Below, piece by piece: positions 9,395-18,775 of a DNA stretch of 64,000 nucleotides. The notes beneath the pieces were generated by a model that searched no databases, was not told the origin of the DNA, and saw only the letters and a list, made by a program, of their open reading frames with translations. Source of the stretch: Allopontixanthobacter confluentis (GTDB lineage: Bacteria > Pseudomonadota > Alphaproteobacteria > Sphingomonadales > Sphingomonadaceae); assembly GCF_009827615.1 (NCBI RefSeq), contig NZ_WTYU01000001.1:1075001-1139000 (forward strand). The letters are read 5' to 3'. Positions within the stretch are counted from its first letter, which is position 1. Each line of letters starts with the position of its first letter. Both the position numbers and the translations under genes were made by a program.

Positions 9395-10753
9395 ATGACT
9401 GACCAGACACACACGCATGACGTACACATTATTGGTGGCGGCCTCGCCGGAAGCGAAGCGGCATGGCAACTGGCACAGCGCGGTTTCAGGGTCCGACTGT
9501 CCGAAATGCGCGGCAGCGGCGAAATGACTGACGCCCACCAGACCGATGGCCTGGCGGAAATGGTGTGTTCCAATTCCTTCAGATCCGATGATGATGAAAG
9601 AAATGCCGTGGGCCTGCTGCATCACGAAATGCGGCGGCTGGATTCCATCATCATGTCCGCTGGTGAAACCGCCCGTGTGCCTGCCGGCACGGCGCTGGCA
9701 GTGGACCGCGATGTGTTTTCCGCTGCCGTGCAGCGGGCTCTGGAAGAACACCCCAACATCACCGTCATTCGCGAACGGATCGATACGCTGCCTGACAGCG
9801 GACTGACGATTGTGGCCACCGGTCCGCTGACAGCAGCCACGCTGGCGCAGAACATCGGCCTTGCTACGGGGCAGGAAAGCCTCGCCTTTTTTGACGCAAT
9901 TGCCCCCATTGTGCACCGCGAATCCATCGATATGGATATCTGCTGGTTCGCCAGCCGCTGGGACAAGCCGAGCGCAGGCAGCAGTTCTGACGAAGCGGGC
10001 AAGGATTATATCAACTGCCCGATGGATAAGGACCAGTATCTGGCTTTCCATCAGGGCCTGATGGATGGCGAGAAAACCACGTTCAAGCAGTGGGAAGAAA
10101 ACACCCCCTATTTCGATGGATGCATGCCGATCGAAGTCATGGCGTCACGCGGGGTCGATACGCTGCGTTACGGGCCAATGAAGCCTGTGGGGCTGGACAA
10201 TCCGCGCACCGGGCGCTGGCCTTATGCCGTGGTGCAATTACGGCAGGACAACAAACTTGGCACGTTGTGGAACATGGTCGGTTTCCAGACCAAGCTGAAA
10301 CATGGCGCGCAGGTGGAATTGTTCCGCACCATCCCCGGCCTCGAAAATGCCGAATTCGCCCGTCTTGGCGGTTTGCATCGCAACACGTTCATAAATTCTC
10401 CCATGGTGCTGGACAGGCAGTTACGCTTGCAAAACGCGCCGCATATCCGCTTTGCCGGGCAGATCACCGGCTGCGAGGGTTATGTCGAAAGCGCGGCAAT
10501 CGGGCTTATGACCGGCATGATGGTGGCAGCAGAACTGGGCGGAACCAGCTGGGTTTCACCGCCGCCGACTACGGCCATGGGCGCATTGCTATCCCATATT
10601 ACCGGTGATGCAGAAGCCGAAACATACCAGCCCATGAATGTGAATTTCGGCCTGTTCCCGCCGCTGCATGATGTGAAGAAGAAGCAGCGCAAGGAAGCCT
10701 ACACGAGCCGCGGCAAGGAAGAATTTGGCCACTGGATGGCAGCAGTTGTCTGA
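9395..10753 (+). CDS. trmFO: methylenetetrahydrofolate-tRNA-(uracil-5-)-methyltransferase TrmFO
   Basis: Folate- and FAD-dependent enzyme that methylates U54 of tRNA to ribothymidine. The FAD-binding motif is at the N-terminus ([20 protein letters not shown]), followed by the family-specific [12 protein letters not shown] and a central MEVMASRG-like segment ([19 protein letters not shown]). The length of 452 residues matches the family. I placed the start at the ATG at 9395; an in-frame codon at 9359 adds residues that look non-coding. A single-copy housekeeping gene, here flanked by unrelated genes. Confidence 0.96.
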   Translation: MTDQTHTHDVHIIGGGLAGSEAAWQLAQRGFRVRLSEMRGSGEMTDAHQTDGLAEMVCSNSFRSDDDERNAVGLLHHEMRRLDSIIMSAGETARVPAGTALAVDRDVFSAAVQRALEEHPNITVIRERIDTLPDSGLTIVATGPLTAATLAQNIGLATGQESLAFFDAIAPIVHRESIDMDICWFASRWDKPSAGSSSDEAGKDYINCPMDKDQYLAFHQGLMDGEKTTFKQWEENTPYFDGCMPIEVMASRGVDTLRYGPMKPVGLDNPRTGRWPYAVVQLRQDNKLGTLWNMVGFQTKLKHGAQVELFRTIPGLENAEFARLGGLHRNTFINSPMVLDRQLRLQNAPHIRFAGQITGCEGYVESAAIGLMTGMMVAAELGGTSWVSPPPTTAMGALLSHITGDAEAETYQPMNVNFGLFPPLHDVKKKQRKEAYTSRGKEEFGHWMAAVV

Positions 10754-10789
10754 CCGATTGGATGTTTCAGCCTGCCTGGCAGTGCCGGA

Positions 10790-11248
10790 TTAGCAGCGGC
10801 AGGCAGGTTTGGCTTTCTTCTTCGGGCGGGTCGATGCGAATTCTTCCGCTGTCAGTTCGCGGTTTCCATTGGCGTCAGCCTTGTCGAACCGAGTGGCGGT
10901 CGCCACTGCCCATTCCTCGAATGACAGCAGATTATTGCCATCTGCATCCAGCTTGCGAAACGCATCCGTGCGCGACGAAAGCATCTCGTTGCGGGAAATC
11001 TTGAGATCGCGGTTGCGATCATACCGGAAGAACCGGCGCTGTTCGCGCGTCAACTCGGTTGCTTCTGGCGGCGCTGGCCCTTCCACATCGCTCAAGTCCG
11101 CCACTGGAATATCCGGCTGGTCGTCAGCCGGCTGCACTGGCATCGGCGGCGGCGCGCCTTGTTCGACTTCCGCCCTTCCCTGCCACCAGAAACCGCCAAT
11201 TCCCACCAGCATCAGTGTGATAACCGCGCCAAGGAACAGTCGGTTCAT
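10790..11248 (-). CDS. membrane-anchored EF-hand calcium-binding protein
   Basis: 152 residues. An N-terminal hydrophobic segment (about residues 4-22) acts as a membrane anchor or uncleaved signal, followed by a Pro-rich linker and then three EF-hand-like loops: DRNRDLKISRNE, DADGNNLLSFEE and DANGNRELTAEE. The last two have the 12-residue D-x-D/N-x-N/D-G pattern with terminal Glu; the first lacks the central Gly and may bind poorly. The C-terminus is basic and Cys-containing (KKKAKPACRC). The domain probably sits in the periplasm. No partner gene is evident; it is convergent with trmFO. Confidence 0.85.
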   Translation of the reverse strand: MNRLFLGAVITLMLVGIGGFWWQGRAEVEQGAPPPMPVQPADDQPDIPVADLSDVEGPAPPEATELTREQRRFFRYDRNRDLKISRNEMLSSRTDAFRKLDADGNNLLSFEEWAVATATRFDKADANGNRELTAEEFASTRPKKKAKPACRC

Positions 11249-11293
11249 TCAGGCAACCTTTCGGATTTTTTCATGCAGGCAGAACAACATAGC

Positions 11294-11956
11294 CTACTTT
11301 CCAAACAATCCAAGCCGCATTGCCAGCGCGATGCTGCGGCGGCCCTGAAGCAGAGGTGTGCCCCCTGCCGCGATGGCAGACCGCGCCAACCCGTCAAGCA
11401 CGGTCAAGGGCCGCATGCTGCGCGGCAATGGCGGACCACTGCTGCCCAGTCGGCGGGCCACATCCACAACGATTGCTTTTTCCTCATCGTCTGAAATTTT
11501 TGACGCAAGATCCGCCAGCGCCCACCGCCTGCCTGCCAGCATCACGGCGCCAGATGCCTCGCCATCCCCCGCCATGCGCGCAATCGCGGCAAAAACCAGC
11601 GCGCGGCCCGAGGCAAAATTTTCTGGCGCAGTTTCAGCAAGCGGCGGCTCTGCCAACAGTTCTTCCCAGGCATCGACCAGGCTGGAAAGCGCCAGTTCGT
11701 GGCCGCGCCACCCTTCGCTTAACGCATCAAGCACCGGGTCGCCCTGCGCCCGCACATCAGGCTGTTTCGCCAATTCATCGCGCCACCACGCAAGACGCAT
11801 CTGCGCCAGTATCGGTTCTTTTGCCTGCGATACAAATTGGGCGAACCGGTGGTCGAGCGTCATGAAAACCAGCATGGCATACCTGCTGCGCGCCGGCGCA
11901 TAGCTGAGCGCCAGACGCATCACCAGTGGCAGTTCATCGGGAGTAATTTCGGCCAT
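11294..11956 (-). CDS. squalene/phytoene-synthase-family protein, probably non-catalytic (NDUFAF6-like)
   Basis: 220 residues of all-helical sequence with the family's early signature (MRLAWWRDELAK) but without the two aspartate-rich DxxxD substrate-binding motifs expected of an active squalene or phytoene synthase. It is also about 80 residues shorter than active enzymes. Alphaproteobacterial and mitochondrial relatives without these motifs include NDUFAF6, a complex I assembly factor. I therefore favour a non-enzymatic or assembly role over carotenoid synthesis, and no carotenoid gene is nearby. ATG start; same strand as the EF-hand gene, 45 bp upstream of it. Confidence 0.65.
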   Translation of the reverse strand: MAEITPDELPLVMRLALSYAPARSRYAMLVFMTLDHRFAQFVSQAKEPILAQMRLAWWRDELAKQPDVRAQGDPVLDALSEGWRGHELALSSLVDAWEELLAEPPLAETAPENFASGRALVFAAIARMAGDGEASGAVMLAGRRWALADLASKISDDEEKAIVVDVARRLGSSGPPLPRSMRPLTVLDGLARSAIAAGGTPLLQGRRSIALAMRLGLFGK

Positions 11957-12146
11957 TTGCCGCTCTCGCCATCTGGCCGCTCACAAGTCAACCGGGATCA
12001 CCGCTTTCACTGCTACGATCATGGCCGAGAATGGCCCTATTTCGCCGCTCACCAGTCGTTAACCATACAGCTTACGAAAGTGCTTACCACGCATATCGTA
12101 TCACCAAGCCTAATCGAACGTAATCCTGCTAGGGAAGGTACATCCG

Positions 12147-13439
12147 ATGGGGGCTATCCGTCGCTTTTTCAAGAAACTCCGCTGCGATAAAAGCGGCAAT
12201 GCCACATTGCTGGTGGCGCTGGGCATCCCGGCGCTGATTGGCGGCGCAGGATACGGGGTCGATCTCACGCAGTGCTATATGTGGAAGCGGGAATTGCAAC
12301 ATTCTGTCGATCAGGCAGCCTATGCCGGGGCATGGGCATTGGCGCGCGAAGAGTCTGCAGGCACCTATTCCACCCGCGCCCTTCAGGAATTTGACGCCAA
12401 CATCAATGTGTTGGCCGATTTTGACTTAGACGGCCCGACAATCACCATCGCTGATTATGCGAGCGGCACGAAAAACAGTGTGCTGGTGTCAGCCTCTGTC
12501 ACACGGCAACTGCCCTTCAGCAGTTTTCTGACCGGAAAGGCCGCGACAATTGGCGCCATTGCGCAGGCCAGTTTTGCCGAAGGCTATGATTTCAATGCCT
12601 GCCTCGTTTCCCTGACAGAAGAAGGCACCGGAACGACCATCGGTGGTAATGCCACCGTCAAGGCGCAATGTGGGCTCGCAGCATTGTCCTGCGAAGAGGA
12701 CGCCATCAAAATTGATGGTTCTGCAACTGTCGAAACCGACGTTATTGTCGCCTGCGGCGGCATCAGCGCGCCGAGTGCAAATGACGATGAAGTTGTCCAG
12801 AATGTCGGCACAGGCGTGCTCAAGGATATCTACAAGGAACTGACCCCGCCGACCAATGATACGCCGCAGAATTACAATTGCACGGGCAAAGGTCAGGCAG
12901 AACAGGCTTCGCTGAATCCCGGCACCTATCAAGGGCTGGTAGTCAAATGCACCACGGTGCTGGCCAGCGGCATTTACGTCATAGATGGCGGTGAGCTTGA
13001 TCTGACAGAAAATCACAATGTCACTGGCACCGGCGTCATGTTTGTCCTGCGAAACGGGGCACGAATGAAGCTGGGCGGTAGCGGCAATGATAACAAACTG
13101 ACGCTCACACCGCCCAATGCAGCCACTTTTGCTGGTGGACCCTATGCTGACCAGGCCGATAAATTGTCAGACATTCTGGTGTTCGAAGAACGCGATAACA
13201 ATGCGGAAAGCCCCGGTCATATCTTCAACGGCAATTCCAAGTCACTAATTGAAGGCCTGATCTATCTTCCCGATGGCAATCTTCAGGTCAACGGTACCGC
13301 CAAGGTGACGGCGCAATGTCTGCAGATTTCCGCATATACAATCGACATCCGCGGCAATGCGACCCTCGAAACGCTTTGCCCGGTCACCAAGACAAGCAAC
13401 GTCGGCACCTCCACCCCTAATGTGAAGATGGTGGCATGA
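12147..13439 (+). CDS. TadG-like surface/pilus assembly protein with beta-rich C-terminal region
   Basis: 430 residues. The N-terminus has the TadG/Flp signature: a short basic leader (RRFFKKLRCDKSGNA), a single hydrophobic helix and the conserved QHSVDQAAYAGAWALA segment. Such proteins are inserted in the inner membrane with most of the chain outside. The remaining ~300 residues are Gly/Asn/Thr-rich with recurring short strands around Cys (TIGGNATVKAQC, IRGNATLETLC), suggesting a beta-helix-like extracytoplasmic domain. It overlaps the next TadE-like gene by 4 bases (ATGA). No Tad ATPase, secretin or prepilin peptidase gene lies in the window. Confidence 0.8.
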   Translation: MGAIRRFFKKLRCDKSGNATLLVALGIPALIGGAGYGVDLTQCYMWKRELQHSVDQAAYAGAWALAREESAGTYSTRALQEFDANINVLADFDLDGPTITIADYASGTKNSVLVSASVTRQLPFSSFLTGKAATIGAIAQASFAEGYDFNACLVSLTEEGTGTTIGGNATVKAQCGLAALSCEEDAIKIDGSATVETDVIVACGGISAPSANDDEVVQNVGTGVLKDIYKELTPPTNDTPQNYNCTGKGQAEQASLNPGTYQGLVVKCTTVLASGIYVIDGGELDLTENHNVTGTGVMFVLRNGARMKLGGSGNDNKLTLTPPNAATFAGGPYADQADKLSDILVFEERDNNAESPGHIFNGNSKSLIEGLIYLPDGNLQVNGTAKVTAQCLQISAYTIDIRGNATLETLCPVTKTSNVGTSTPNVKMVA

Positions 13440-13903
13440 TGACGATGTTTTCAACACGCCTGATCCGTGCCCTGTTCGGCAACGAACGCGGATCGATGGT
13501 GATCGAAACGGCCATTGTTGCGCCTGTGTTGCTGACCCTGGCGCTAGGCACGTTCGAAGCCGGGACAATTATTTCCCGCCAACACGAATTGCAGACTGCC
13601 GCATCCGAAGGCGAAATCATCGCGCTGGCAGCCGCGCAAGGGGCAGTGACAGAAACCACCACCATTGAGGCGATTATCGAGAAATCGATGAATTTGGGGG
13701 AAGATCAGGTGACCGTCACCCGCTTCTTCCGCTGCAACGCCAATGAAACCACCGTGGCACTGCGCACTGATTGTGGGACAGATGACGTCGTCAGTTCATA
13801 TTTCAACCTGACCATCAAGGACAGGTATGACCCGTCTTGGACGGGGTTCGGCATTGGCAAAGCCATTGATTACAATGTTGAACGAACGGTGCAATTATCA
13901 TGA
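13436..13903 (+). CDS. TadE-like minor pseudopilin
   Basis: 155 residues with the TadE pattern: a basic leader and Gly followed by a hydrophobic helix that begins with a conserved Glu (RGSMVIETAIVAPVLLTLAL). The rest is a small extracytoplasmic domain with two Cys (RCNAN and TDCGT), which may pair. TadE-like proteins act as minor pseudopilins of Tad systems. Start and stop both overlap the neighbouring genes (ATGA on each side), so the three genes are translationally coupled. Confidence 0.82.
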   Translation: MMTMFSTRLIRALFGNERGSMVIETAIVAPVLLTLALGTFEAGTIISRQHELQTAASEGEIIALAAAQGAVTETTTIEAIIEKSMNLGEDQVTVTRFFRCNANETTVALRTDCGTDDVVSSYFNLTIKDRYDPSWTGFGIGKAIDYNVERTVQLS

Positions 13904-14367
13904 GCAGGTTCACAATTCTGCTCCGGCTGGGCCGCGACACAAAAGCTGCCATGCTGGTCGAATTCGCCTTGCTGGCTCCACTGCTTTTCACGATGATGAT
14001 CGGCGTATTTCATGTCGGTCAACGGATGCAGAATTTTAACGCGGTGAAATCCCTTGCATCCGACGCGGGGCGCTATGTCATGGTGGAATATCAGAAGGGC
14101 AATGAAGTCACCAATGCTGACATAAAATCAGTGGTTCGCGGGAAGGCTTTGGGCGCGCCCTATCTGCTGAATACCGACCAGCTGGTTGTGAATGCTGAAA
14201 CCGCCGCCATTTCCCGGATTGCAGGCGCCAAGGAAATCGATCTGACAATCGAATATACCCTCGAGGACTGGCTGCCATTTGTCGATTTGCCATTTTCGAA
14301 AATGGTCTATTCGCGTCCGATTTTTGTCGTGGTGGCCCCGGCGCCGCCAACACCGCCAGCGCCCTGA
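13900..14367 (+). CDS. TadE-like minor pseudopilin
   Basis: 155 residues. It has the same organisation as the preceding gene: a cytoplasmic leader (DTKAAMLVEFALLAPLLF) with the Glu at the start of the membrane helix, then a soluble domain. The C-terminus ends in a Pro/Ala run (APAPPTPPAP). It starts inside the stop of the previous TadE-like gene. A strong terminator about 65 bp downstream ends the unit. The trio may form part of a surface structure served by Tad machinery encoded elsewhere. Confidence 0.82.
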   Translation: MSRFTILLRLGRDTKAAMLVEFALLAPLLFTMMIGVFHVGQRMQNFNAVKSLASDAGRYVMVEYQKGNEVTNADIKSVVRGKALGAPYLLNTDQLVVNAETAAISRIAGAKEIDLTIEYTLEDWLPFVDLPFSKMVYSRPIFVVVAPAPPTPPAP

Positions 14368-14432
14368 TTAAAGGGCAGATTGCTGGACCAGATTTGGGGC
14401 CCAGTTCACGCGACAATTAACAATTTCGTGCC

Positions 14433-14470
14433 GCCGGCGATTGCAGAAAACCGCAATCGCCGGCATTTTT
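14433..14470 (+). terminator. rho-independent terminator after the TadE/TadG unit
   Basis: 12-bp perfect stem (GCCGGCGATTGC at 14433-14444 with its complement at 14453-14464), 8-base loop, followed by ATTTTTA. It lies between the convergent TadE-like gene and pdhB and best fits the + strand. Confidence 0.9.
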
Positions 14471-14479
14471 ACAGGCCGA

Positions 14480-15865
14480 TCAATCGGCGTAACATACGCG
14501 CTTTGCGGCAGCGACAATCCGCGCGCTGTCCAGCAACGCCAGCTTTTCAAGATTGGCTGCATAGGGCAGCGGCACATCTTCATTGCACACCCGCAAAACG
14601 GGCGCATCAAGATGGTCGAACCCTTCTTCCATGCACAAGGCGACAATTTCTGACGCGATGGAGCAGGTGGGCCAGCCTTCTTCGGCCACGATGACACGAT
14701 TGGTTTTTGCCAGGCTGTCCAGCACTGCCCGGGTGTCCAGAGGGCGCAGGGTGCGCAAATCAATCACTTCGGCTTCAATGCCCTGTTCGGCTAGTTGTTC
14801 GGCAGCTTCGAGCGACAGTCCCACGCCGATGGAATAGGACACGATGGTCACGTCAGTCCCTTCGCGGACGATCCGCGCCTTGCCAATGGGCAGAACGTGA
14901 TCGTCCAATTCCGGCAGTTCGAAACTGCGGCCGTAAACCAGCTCGTTTTCCAGGAAAACCACCGGATCTTCACAGCGGATCGCGGCTTTCATCAAGCCCT
15001 TGGCATCTGATGCATCATAAGGTGCAATCACGATCAGGCCGGGCACGCTGGCATACCATGGGCCGTAATTCTGGCTATGCTGCGCGCCCACCCGGCTGGC
15101 GGCGCCATTGGGGCCGCGAAACACGATCGGGCAACGCATCTGGCCGCCGGACATATAGTTGGTCTTGGCCGCAGAATTGATGATGTGGTCAATCGCCTGC
15201 ATTGCGAAATTGAAGGTCATGAATTCGACAATCGGGCGCAATCCGCCCATCGCGGCGCCGGTGCCGATGCCGGCAAATCCGTATTCGGTAATCGGCGTGT
15301 CGATCACCCGCTTGGGGCCGAATTCATCAAGCAGGCCCTGCGTCACCTTATAAGCGCCCTGATATTCGGCCACTTCTTCGCCCATCACGAACACACGCTC
15401 ATCGCGGCGCATTTCTTCGGCCATCGCGTCACGCAGGGCTTCGCGCACGGTGACACTTGCCATGTTCGTGCCATGGGGAATATCGGGATCGGCCTTCGGT
15501 TCTGCCCGCACAGGCCTGGTTAGTTCAGCCTCGGACGGTTCACGGCCGACATCCTTGCCTTCGCCAGCAACATCTGCGGTGGCTTTTGCGGGCGACGCAG
15601 CAGCAGCATCCGAAACATCGTCATCTTCGCCGGACAACATCGCGATGACAGTTCCGACAGCCACGTTCTCTGTGCCTTCTGCCACCATGATCTTGCCGAC
15701 AGTGCCTTCGTCAATGGCCTCAAATTCCATGGTGGCCTTGTCGGTTTCTATCTCCGCCAGAATATCGCCGGGGGAAACGCTGTCCCCTTCCTTCACCAGC
15801 CATTTGGCAAGAGTGCCTTCTTCCATGGTTGGCGAAAGCGCCGGCATTTTCAGTTCGACTGCCAT
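14480..15865 (-). CDS. pdhB: pyruvate dehydrogenase E1 component, beta subunit with N-terminal lipoyl domain
   Basis: 461 residues. Residues 1-~80 are a lipoyl domain with the lipoylated lysine at K43 ([10 protein letters not shown]), then an Ala/Asp-rich linker, then the transketolase-like E1-beta core from about residue 135 ([17 protein letters not shown]). A lipoyl domain fused to E1-beta is a recognised alphaproteobacterial arrangement. With PdhA it forms the thiamine-diphosphate decarboxylase that feeds acetyl groups to the dihydrolipoyl transacetylase. Its ATG overlaps the pdhA stop by one base (TGATG). The E2 and E3 genes are not in the window. Confidence 0.96.
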   Translation of the reverse strand: MAVELKMPALSPTMEEGTLAKWLVKEGDSVSPGDILAEIETDKATMEFEAIDEGTVGKIMVAEGTENVAVGTVIAMLSGEDDDVSDAAAASPAKATADVAGEGKDVGREPSEAELTRPVRAEPKADPDIPHGTNMASVTVREALRDAMAEEMRRDERVFVMGEEVAEYQGAYKVTQGLLDEFGPKRVIDTPITEYGFAGIGTGAAMGGLRPIVEFMTFNFAMQAIDHIINSAAKTNYMSGGQMRCPIVFRGPNGAASRVGAQHSQNYGPWYASVPGLIVIAPYDASDAKGLMKAAIRCEDPVVFLENELVYGRSFELPELDDHVLPIGKARIVREGTDVTIVSYSIGVGLSLEAAEQLAEQGIEAEVIDLRTLRPLDTRAVLDSLAKTNRVIVAEEGWPTCSIASEIVALCMEEGFDHLDAPVLRVCNEDVPLPYAANLEKLALLDSARIVAAAKRVCYAD

Positions 15866-16959
15866 CAGTATGACTCCACCAGAACATCAGTATACAGTTC
15901 AAAAGGTTCCGGTTCCGGTGAATTTTCCGCAAAATCAGCCGCCTGCGCGACACGGGCACGAATGGCCTTGTCGATTGCCTTGATATCGTCCTCGCTCTTG
16001 CCGCGTTCGATCAGTTCTTTTTTCAGACGCTCGATCGGGTCATTGTGATCGCGCTGTTCCTGCACTTCCTCCCGGCTGCGATATTTGGCCGGGTCAGACA
16101 TGGAATGGCCGCGGTAGCGATAGGTGTTCAGTTCCATCAGCACAGGCCCCTTCCCTTCCCGGACATGGGCAAATGCCAGTTCGGCAGCAGCGCGCACTTC
16201 CAGCACATCCATTCCGTTAACATCCATTCCCGGAATGCGAAATGCGGTGCCGCGGCGGTAGAATTCCGTCTCGGCAGAGCTTCTTTTGACAGCTGTGCCC
16301 ATGGCGTAACCATTGTTTTCAATCACGAATACGATGGGCAGGTTCCACAGGGCAGCCATGTTGAACGTTTCATAAACCTGGCCCTGATTGGCCGCACCAT
16401 CACCAAAATAGGCAAGGCACAGGCCGCCATCTTCATTATATTTATGCGCCAGCGCCAGCCCGCCGCCCAACGCGACCTGCGCGCCCACGATGCCGTGGCC
16501 GCCGTAAAACTTATGCTCGGTCGAGAACATGTGCATCGACCCGCCCTTGCCTTTGGAAATACCTGCCTGCCGGCCGGTAAGTTCTGCCATGATGACATTG
16601 GGATCAATGCCATAGGCCAGCATATGGCCATGGTCACGGTAGCCGGTGATAACGCTGTCCTTGCCTTCCGACAGTGCGGACTGGAGGCCCACTGCCACCG
16701 CTTCCTGCCCGATATACAGATGGCAGAAACCGCCGATCAGACCCAGGCCATATAGCTGGCCAGCCTTTTCCTCGAACCTGCGGATCAGCAGCATCTGCTC
16801 GTAAAAGCCCATCAGCTGTTCATCGCTGGCGTCAAATCGCGGCGATTCTACATGGGCGGCCTGAAGGCTGTGAAGTTCAAAATCAGGATCTGTTGGCCCT
16901 TTATCAGGACCTGTATCAGGCGTGGCTGCGGCTTTGCGTGTCCGGGCGGGTTTGGCCAA
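15865..16959 (-). CDS. pdhA: pyruvate dehydrogenase E1 component, alpha subunit
   Basis: 364 residues. The thiamine-diphosphate/Mg motif is complete: [12 protein letters not shown] through VIENN, together with [13 protein letters not shown] and [11 protein letters not shown] chose the TTG at 16959 (reading MAKPARTRK) because GAGGA lies about 9 bases upstream and related proteins begin this way; another TTG at 17019 would add 20 residues with no similarity. It is the first gene of pdhA-pdhB, 121 bp downstream of ftsB on the same strand. Confidence 0.95.
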   Translation of the reverse strand: MAKPARTRKAAATPDTGPDKGPTDPDFELHSLQAAHVESPRFDASDEQLMGFYEQMLLIRRFEEKAGQLYGLGLIGGFCHLYIGQEAVAVGLQSALSEGKDSVITGYRDHGHMLAYGIDPNVIMAELTGRQAGISKGKGGSMHMFSTEHKFYGGHGIVGAQVALGGGLALAHKYNEDGGLCLAYFGDGAANQGQVYETFNMAALWNLPIVFVIENNGYAMGTAVKRSSAETEFYRRGTAFRIPGMDVNGMDVLEVRAAAELAFAHVREGKGPVLMELNTYRYRGHSMSDPAKYRSREEVQEQRDHNDPIERLKKELIERGKSEDDIKAIDKAIRARVAQAADFAENSPEPEPFELYTDVLVESY

Positions 16960-17080
16960 TGCTGGAATCCTCAAATTATATGCATTTGGCGGGGCACTAA
17001 GCCAGCCGCCATATGCCAAAACCTATGGCGCAAGCGCGCTTGGGGCGCAACGCCTGTGCATACGAAATCCGTAGCGGCAA

Positions 17081-17434
17081 TTATTCGTGATCGAGGATCA
17101 GAACCACTTCATCTTCATGAACCACATTCAGATCGCGCCGCAACTGTTCGCCCACCATGTCGGGGTCGGCATTGTCGGGGTTGAGCAGCGCAACGCGGTT
17201 GGCCAGCGCCTGATGTTCTTTTTCAAGCACCGCAATCCGGCCCTTGCGCTGGTCAAGCAGGCGCAGATTTTCGCCCCATGCCAAAAGGCCGCTCGGGCCG
17301 ATAATGGCCAAGGCGCCGATCAGCAGCAGCACCGCAAGGGCAAGCCCCTGGGTCACCTTTTCCTTTGGCAGGCTGATCTTGTGTCCTTCGTGCGTCACGA
17401 TACTCTCAGAATCATAGTTAACCCGCCGATTCAA
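17081..17434 (-). CDS. FtsB/DivIC-like septum formation initiator
   Basis: 117 residues: a short cytoplasmic N-terminus, one membrane helix (about residues 29-51) and a periplasmic coiled coil (LDQRKGRIAVLEKEHQALANRV) ending in an Asp/Glu-rich tail. This is the layout of FtsB, which joins FtsL and FtsQ in the divisome. Location immediately upstream of pdhA is frequent in alphaproteobacteria and supports the call. The start is uncertain: TTG at 17434 or GTG at 17398, the latter with GAGAG a few bases upstream. Confidence 0.8.
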   Translation of the reverse strand: MNRRVNYDSESIVTHEGHKISLPKEKVTQGLALAVLLLIGALAIIGPSGLLAWGENLRLLDQRKGRIAVLEKEHQALANRVALLNPDNADPDMVGEQLRRDLNVVHEDEVVLILDHE

Positions 17435-17452
17435 GCTGAAAATTCCATTTGG

Positions 17453-18610
17453 CTAATATGACCGCGGCAAACCAAGCACATGTTCCGCCAGATAGCTGAG
17501 TATGAGATTGGTCGAAATGGGTGCCACCATGTATAATCGGGCCTCGCGAAATTTGCGCTCTACATCATATTCTTCGGCAAAGCCGAACCCGCCATGCGTC
17601 TGCACGCACATATCTGCTGCAGCCCAGCTGGCCTCTGATGCCAGCATCTTGGCCATATTGGCTTCCGCACCGGGATTGCTGCCTGCATCATAGGTTTGCG
17701 CCGCATGATGAACCATCAATTCTGCGGCACGCATTTGCGCGTAACAGCGGGCAATGGGGAATTGCACGCCCTGGTTCTTGCCAATGGGGTGGCCGAAAAC
17801 TTCACGCGAATTTGCATAGTGCGTGGCCCGTTCGATGAACCATTTGGCATCGCCAATACATTCCGCTCCTATCAGAATACGCTCTGCATTCATGCCTGAC
17901 AGGATGTAGCGGAAGCCCTTCCCTTCTTCCCCCACCAGTGCGGCGGCAGGAATGCGCATATCGTCAAAGAAAATCTCGGTGGTGGAATGGTTCATCATTG
18001 TGCGGATGGGCTTGATGGTCATGCCGTTGCCGACCATGTCGCGCATATCGACCAGAAAGACCGAAAGACCCTCGGTTTTGCTGTCCACCTGTTCGCGCGG
18101 CGTAGTGCGCGCCAGCAGCATCATCAGGTCCGAATGCTCAGCACGGCTGGTCCAGATTTTTTGCCCGCTGACCACATATTCATCACCGTCGCGCCGGGCA
18201 AAAGTCCGCAGCGACAAAGTATCAGTCCCGCTGGTCGGTTCAGAAACGCCGAATGCCTGCAAACGCAATTCGCCCGCGGCAATGGCCGGCAGATAGGAAT
18301 TTTTCTGTTCCTCGCTGCCGTAACGCAGCAACGTGTTCATGACATACATCTGCGCGTGGGCGGCTGCGCCATTGCAGCCCGACGCCTGAATTTCCTCCAT
18401 GATGACCGCCGCCGCATCCAGCTTCAAACCGCTGCCGCCAAATTCCTCCGGGATGAGTGCGGCGAGAAAACCTGCCTTTGTCAGAGCATCGACAAATTCG
18501 CCGGGATATGCGCGTTTGCGGTCCTTTTCGCGCCAGTAGGCACCAGGAAACTCCTCGCACAAGGCGCGCACGGCCCGGCGAATCTCTTGCAGGTCTTCAT
18601 TTTCATGCAT
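17453..18610 (-). CDS. acyl-CoA dehydrogenase family protein
   Basis: 385-residue flavoprotein of the acyl-CoA dehydrogenase superfamily with the usual three-part fold. The N-terminal helical domain contains LIPEEFGGSG, the middle beta-domain the FAD/substrate segments FGVSEPTSGTDT and VSGQKIWTS, and the C-terminal helical domain THGGFGFAEEYDVER. It would oxidise an acyl-CoA to its enoyl-CoA with electrons passing to ETF. The chain length or type of substrate is not evident. I prefer the ATG at 18610; another lies six codons upstream. It is convergent with nothing close and only 18 bp downstream of ftsB's start on the same strand. Confidence 0.88.
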   Translation of the reverse strand: MHENEDLQEIRRAVRALCEEFPGAYWREKDRKRAYPGEFVDALTKAGFLAALIPEEFGGSGLKLDAAAVIMEEIQASGCNGAAAHAQMYVMNTLLRYGSEEQKNSYLPAIAAGELRLQAFGVSEPTSGTDTLSLRTFARRDGDEYVVSGQKIWTSRAEHSDLMMLLARTTPREQVDSKTEGLSVFLVDMRDMVGNGMTIKPIRTMMNHSTTEIFFDDMRIPAAALVGEEGKGFRYILSGMNAERILIGAECIGDAKWFIERATHYANSREVFGHPIGKNQGVQFPIARCYAQMRAAELMVHHAAQTYDAGSNPGAEANMAKMLASEASWAAADMCVQTHGGFGFAEEYDVERKFREARLYMVAPISTNLILSYLAEHVLGLPRSY

Positions 18611-18712
18611 GGCGCTTTGTAACAGCATGGCTGGCCAACACCATGACCGGATAGGAGCATAATCAGAAAATCCGCATGGGATTTTGCCCGGTGGAAGCGC
18701 GTTGCCGCCCCT

Positions 18713-18742
18713 TTGACAAGGGAGCGATTGATGGTGTATATA
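18713..18742 (+). promoter_or_regulatory. sigma-70-type promoter and possible operator for hppD
   Basis: A consensus -35 TTGACA (18713-18718) and a -10-like TATATA (18737-18742) with an 18-bp spacer lie 33 bp upstream of the hppD start. Immediately downstream is an imperfect dyad, GTTTCTATTGTAAC, placed where a repressor would block initiation. hppD genes are often controlled by tyrosine-catabolism regulators, but none is encoded nearby. The promoter is likely; the operator is tentative. Confidence 0.6.
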
Positions 18743-18775
18743 GTTTCTATTGTAACCAGTTCAGGATGACAGACA

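Noticed and set aside
10760-10810. Inverted CCTGCCTG/CAGGCAGG between trmFO and the EF-hand gene as terminator
   Set aside because: One arm lies in the EF-hand coding end, the loop is long and no T-run follows on either strand.
11294-11956. Carotenoid biosynthesis phytoene synthase
   Set aside because: The Asp-rich catalytic motifs are absent, the protein is short and there are no carotenoid genes nearby.
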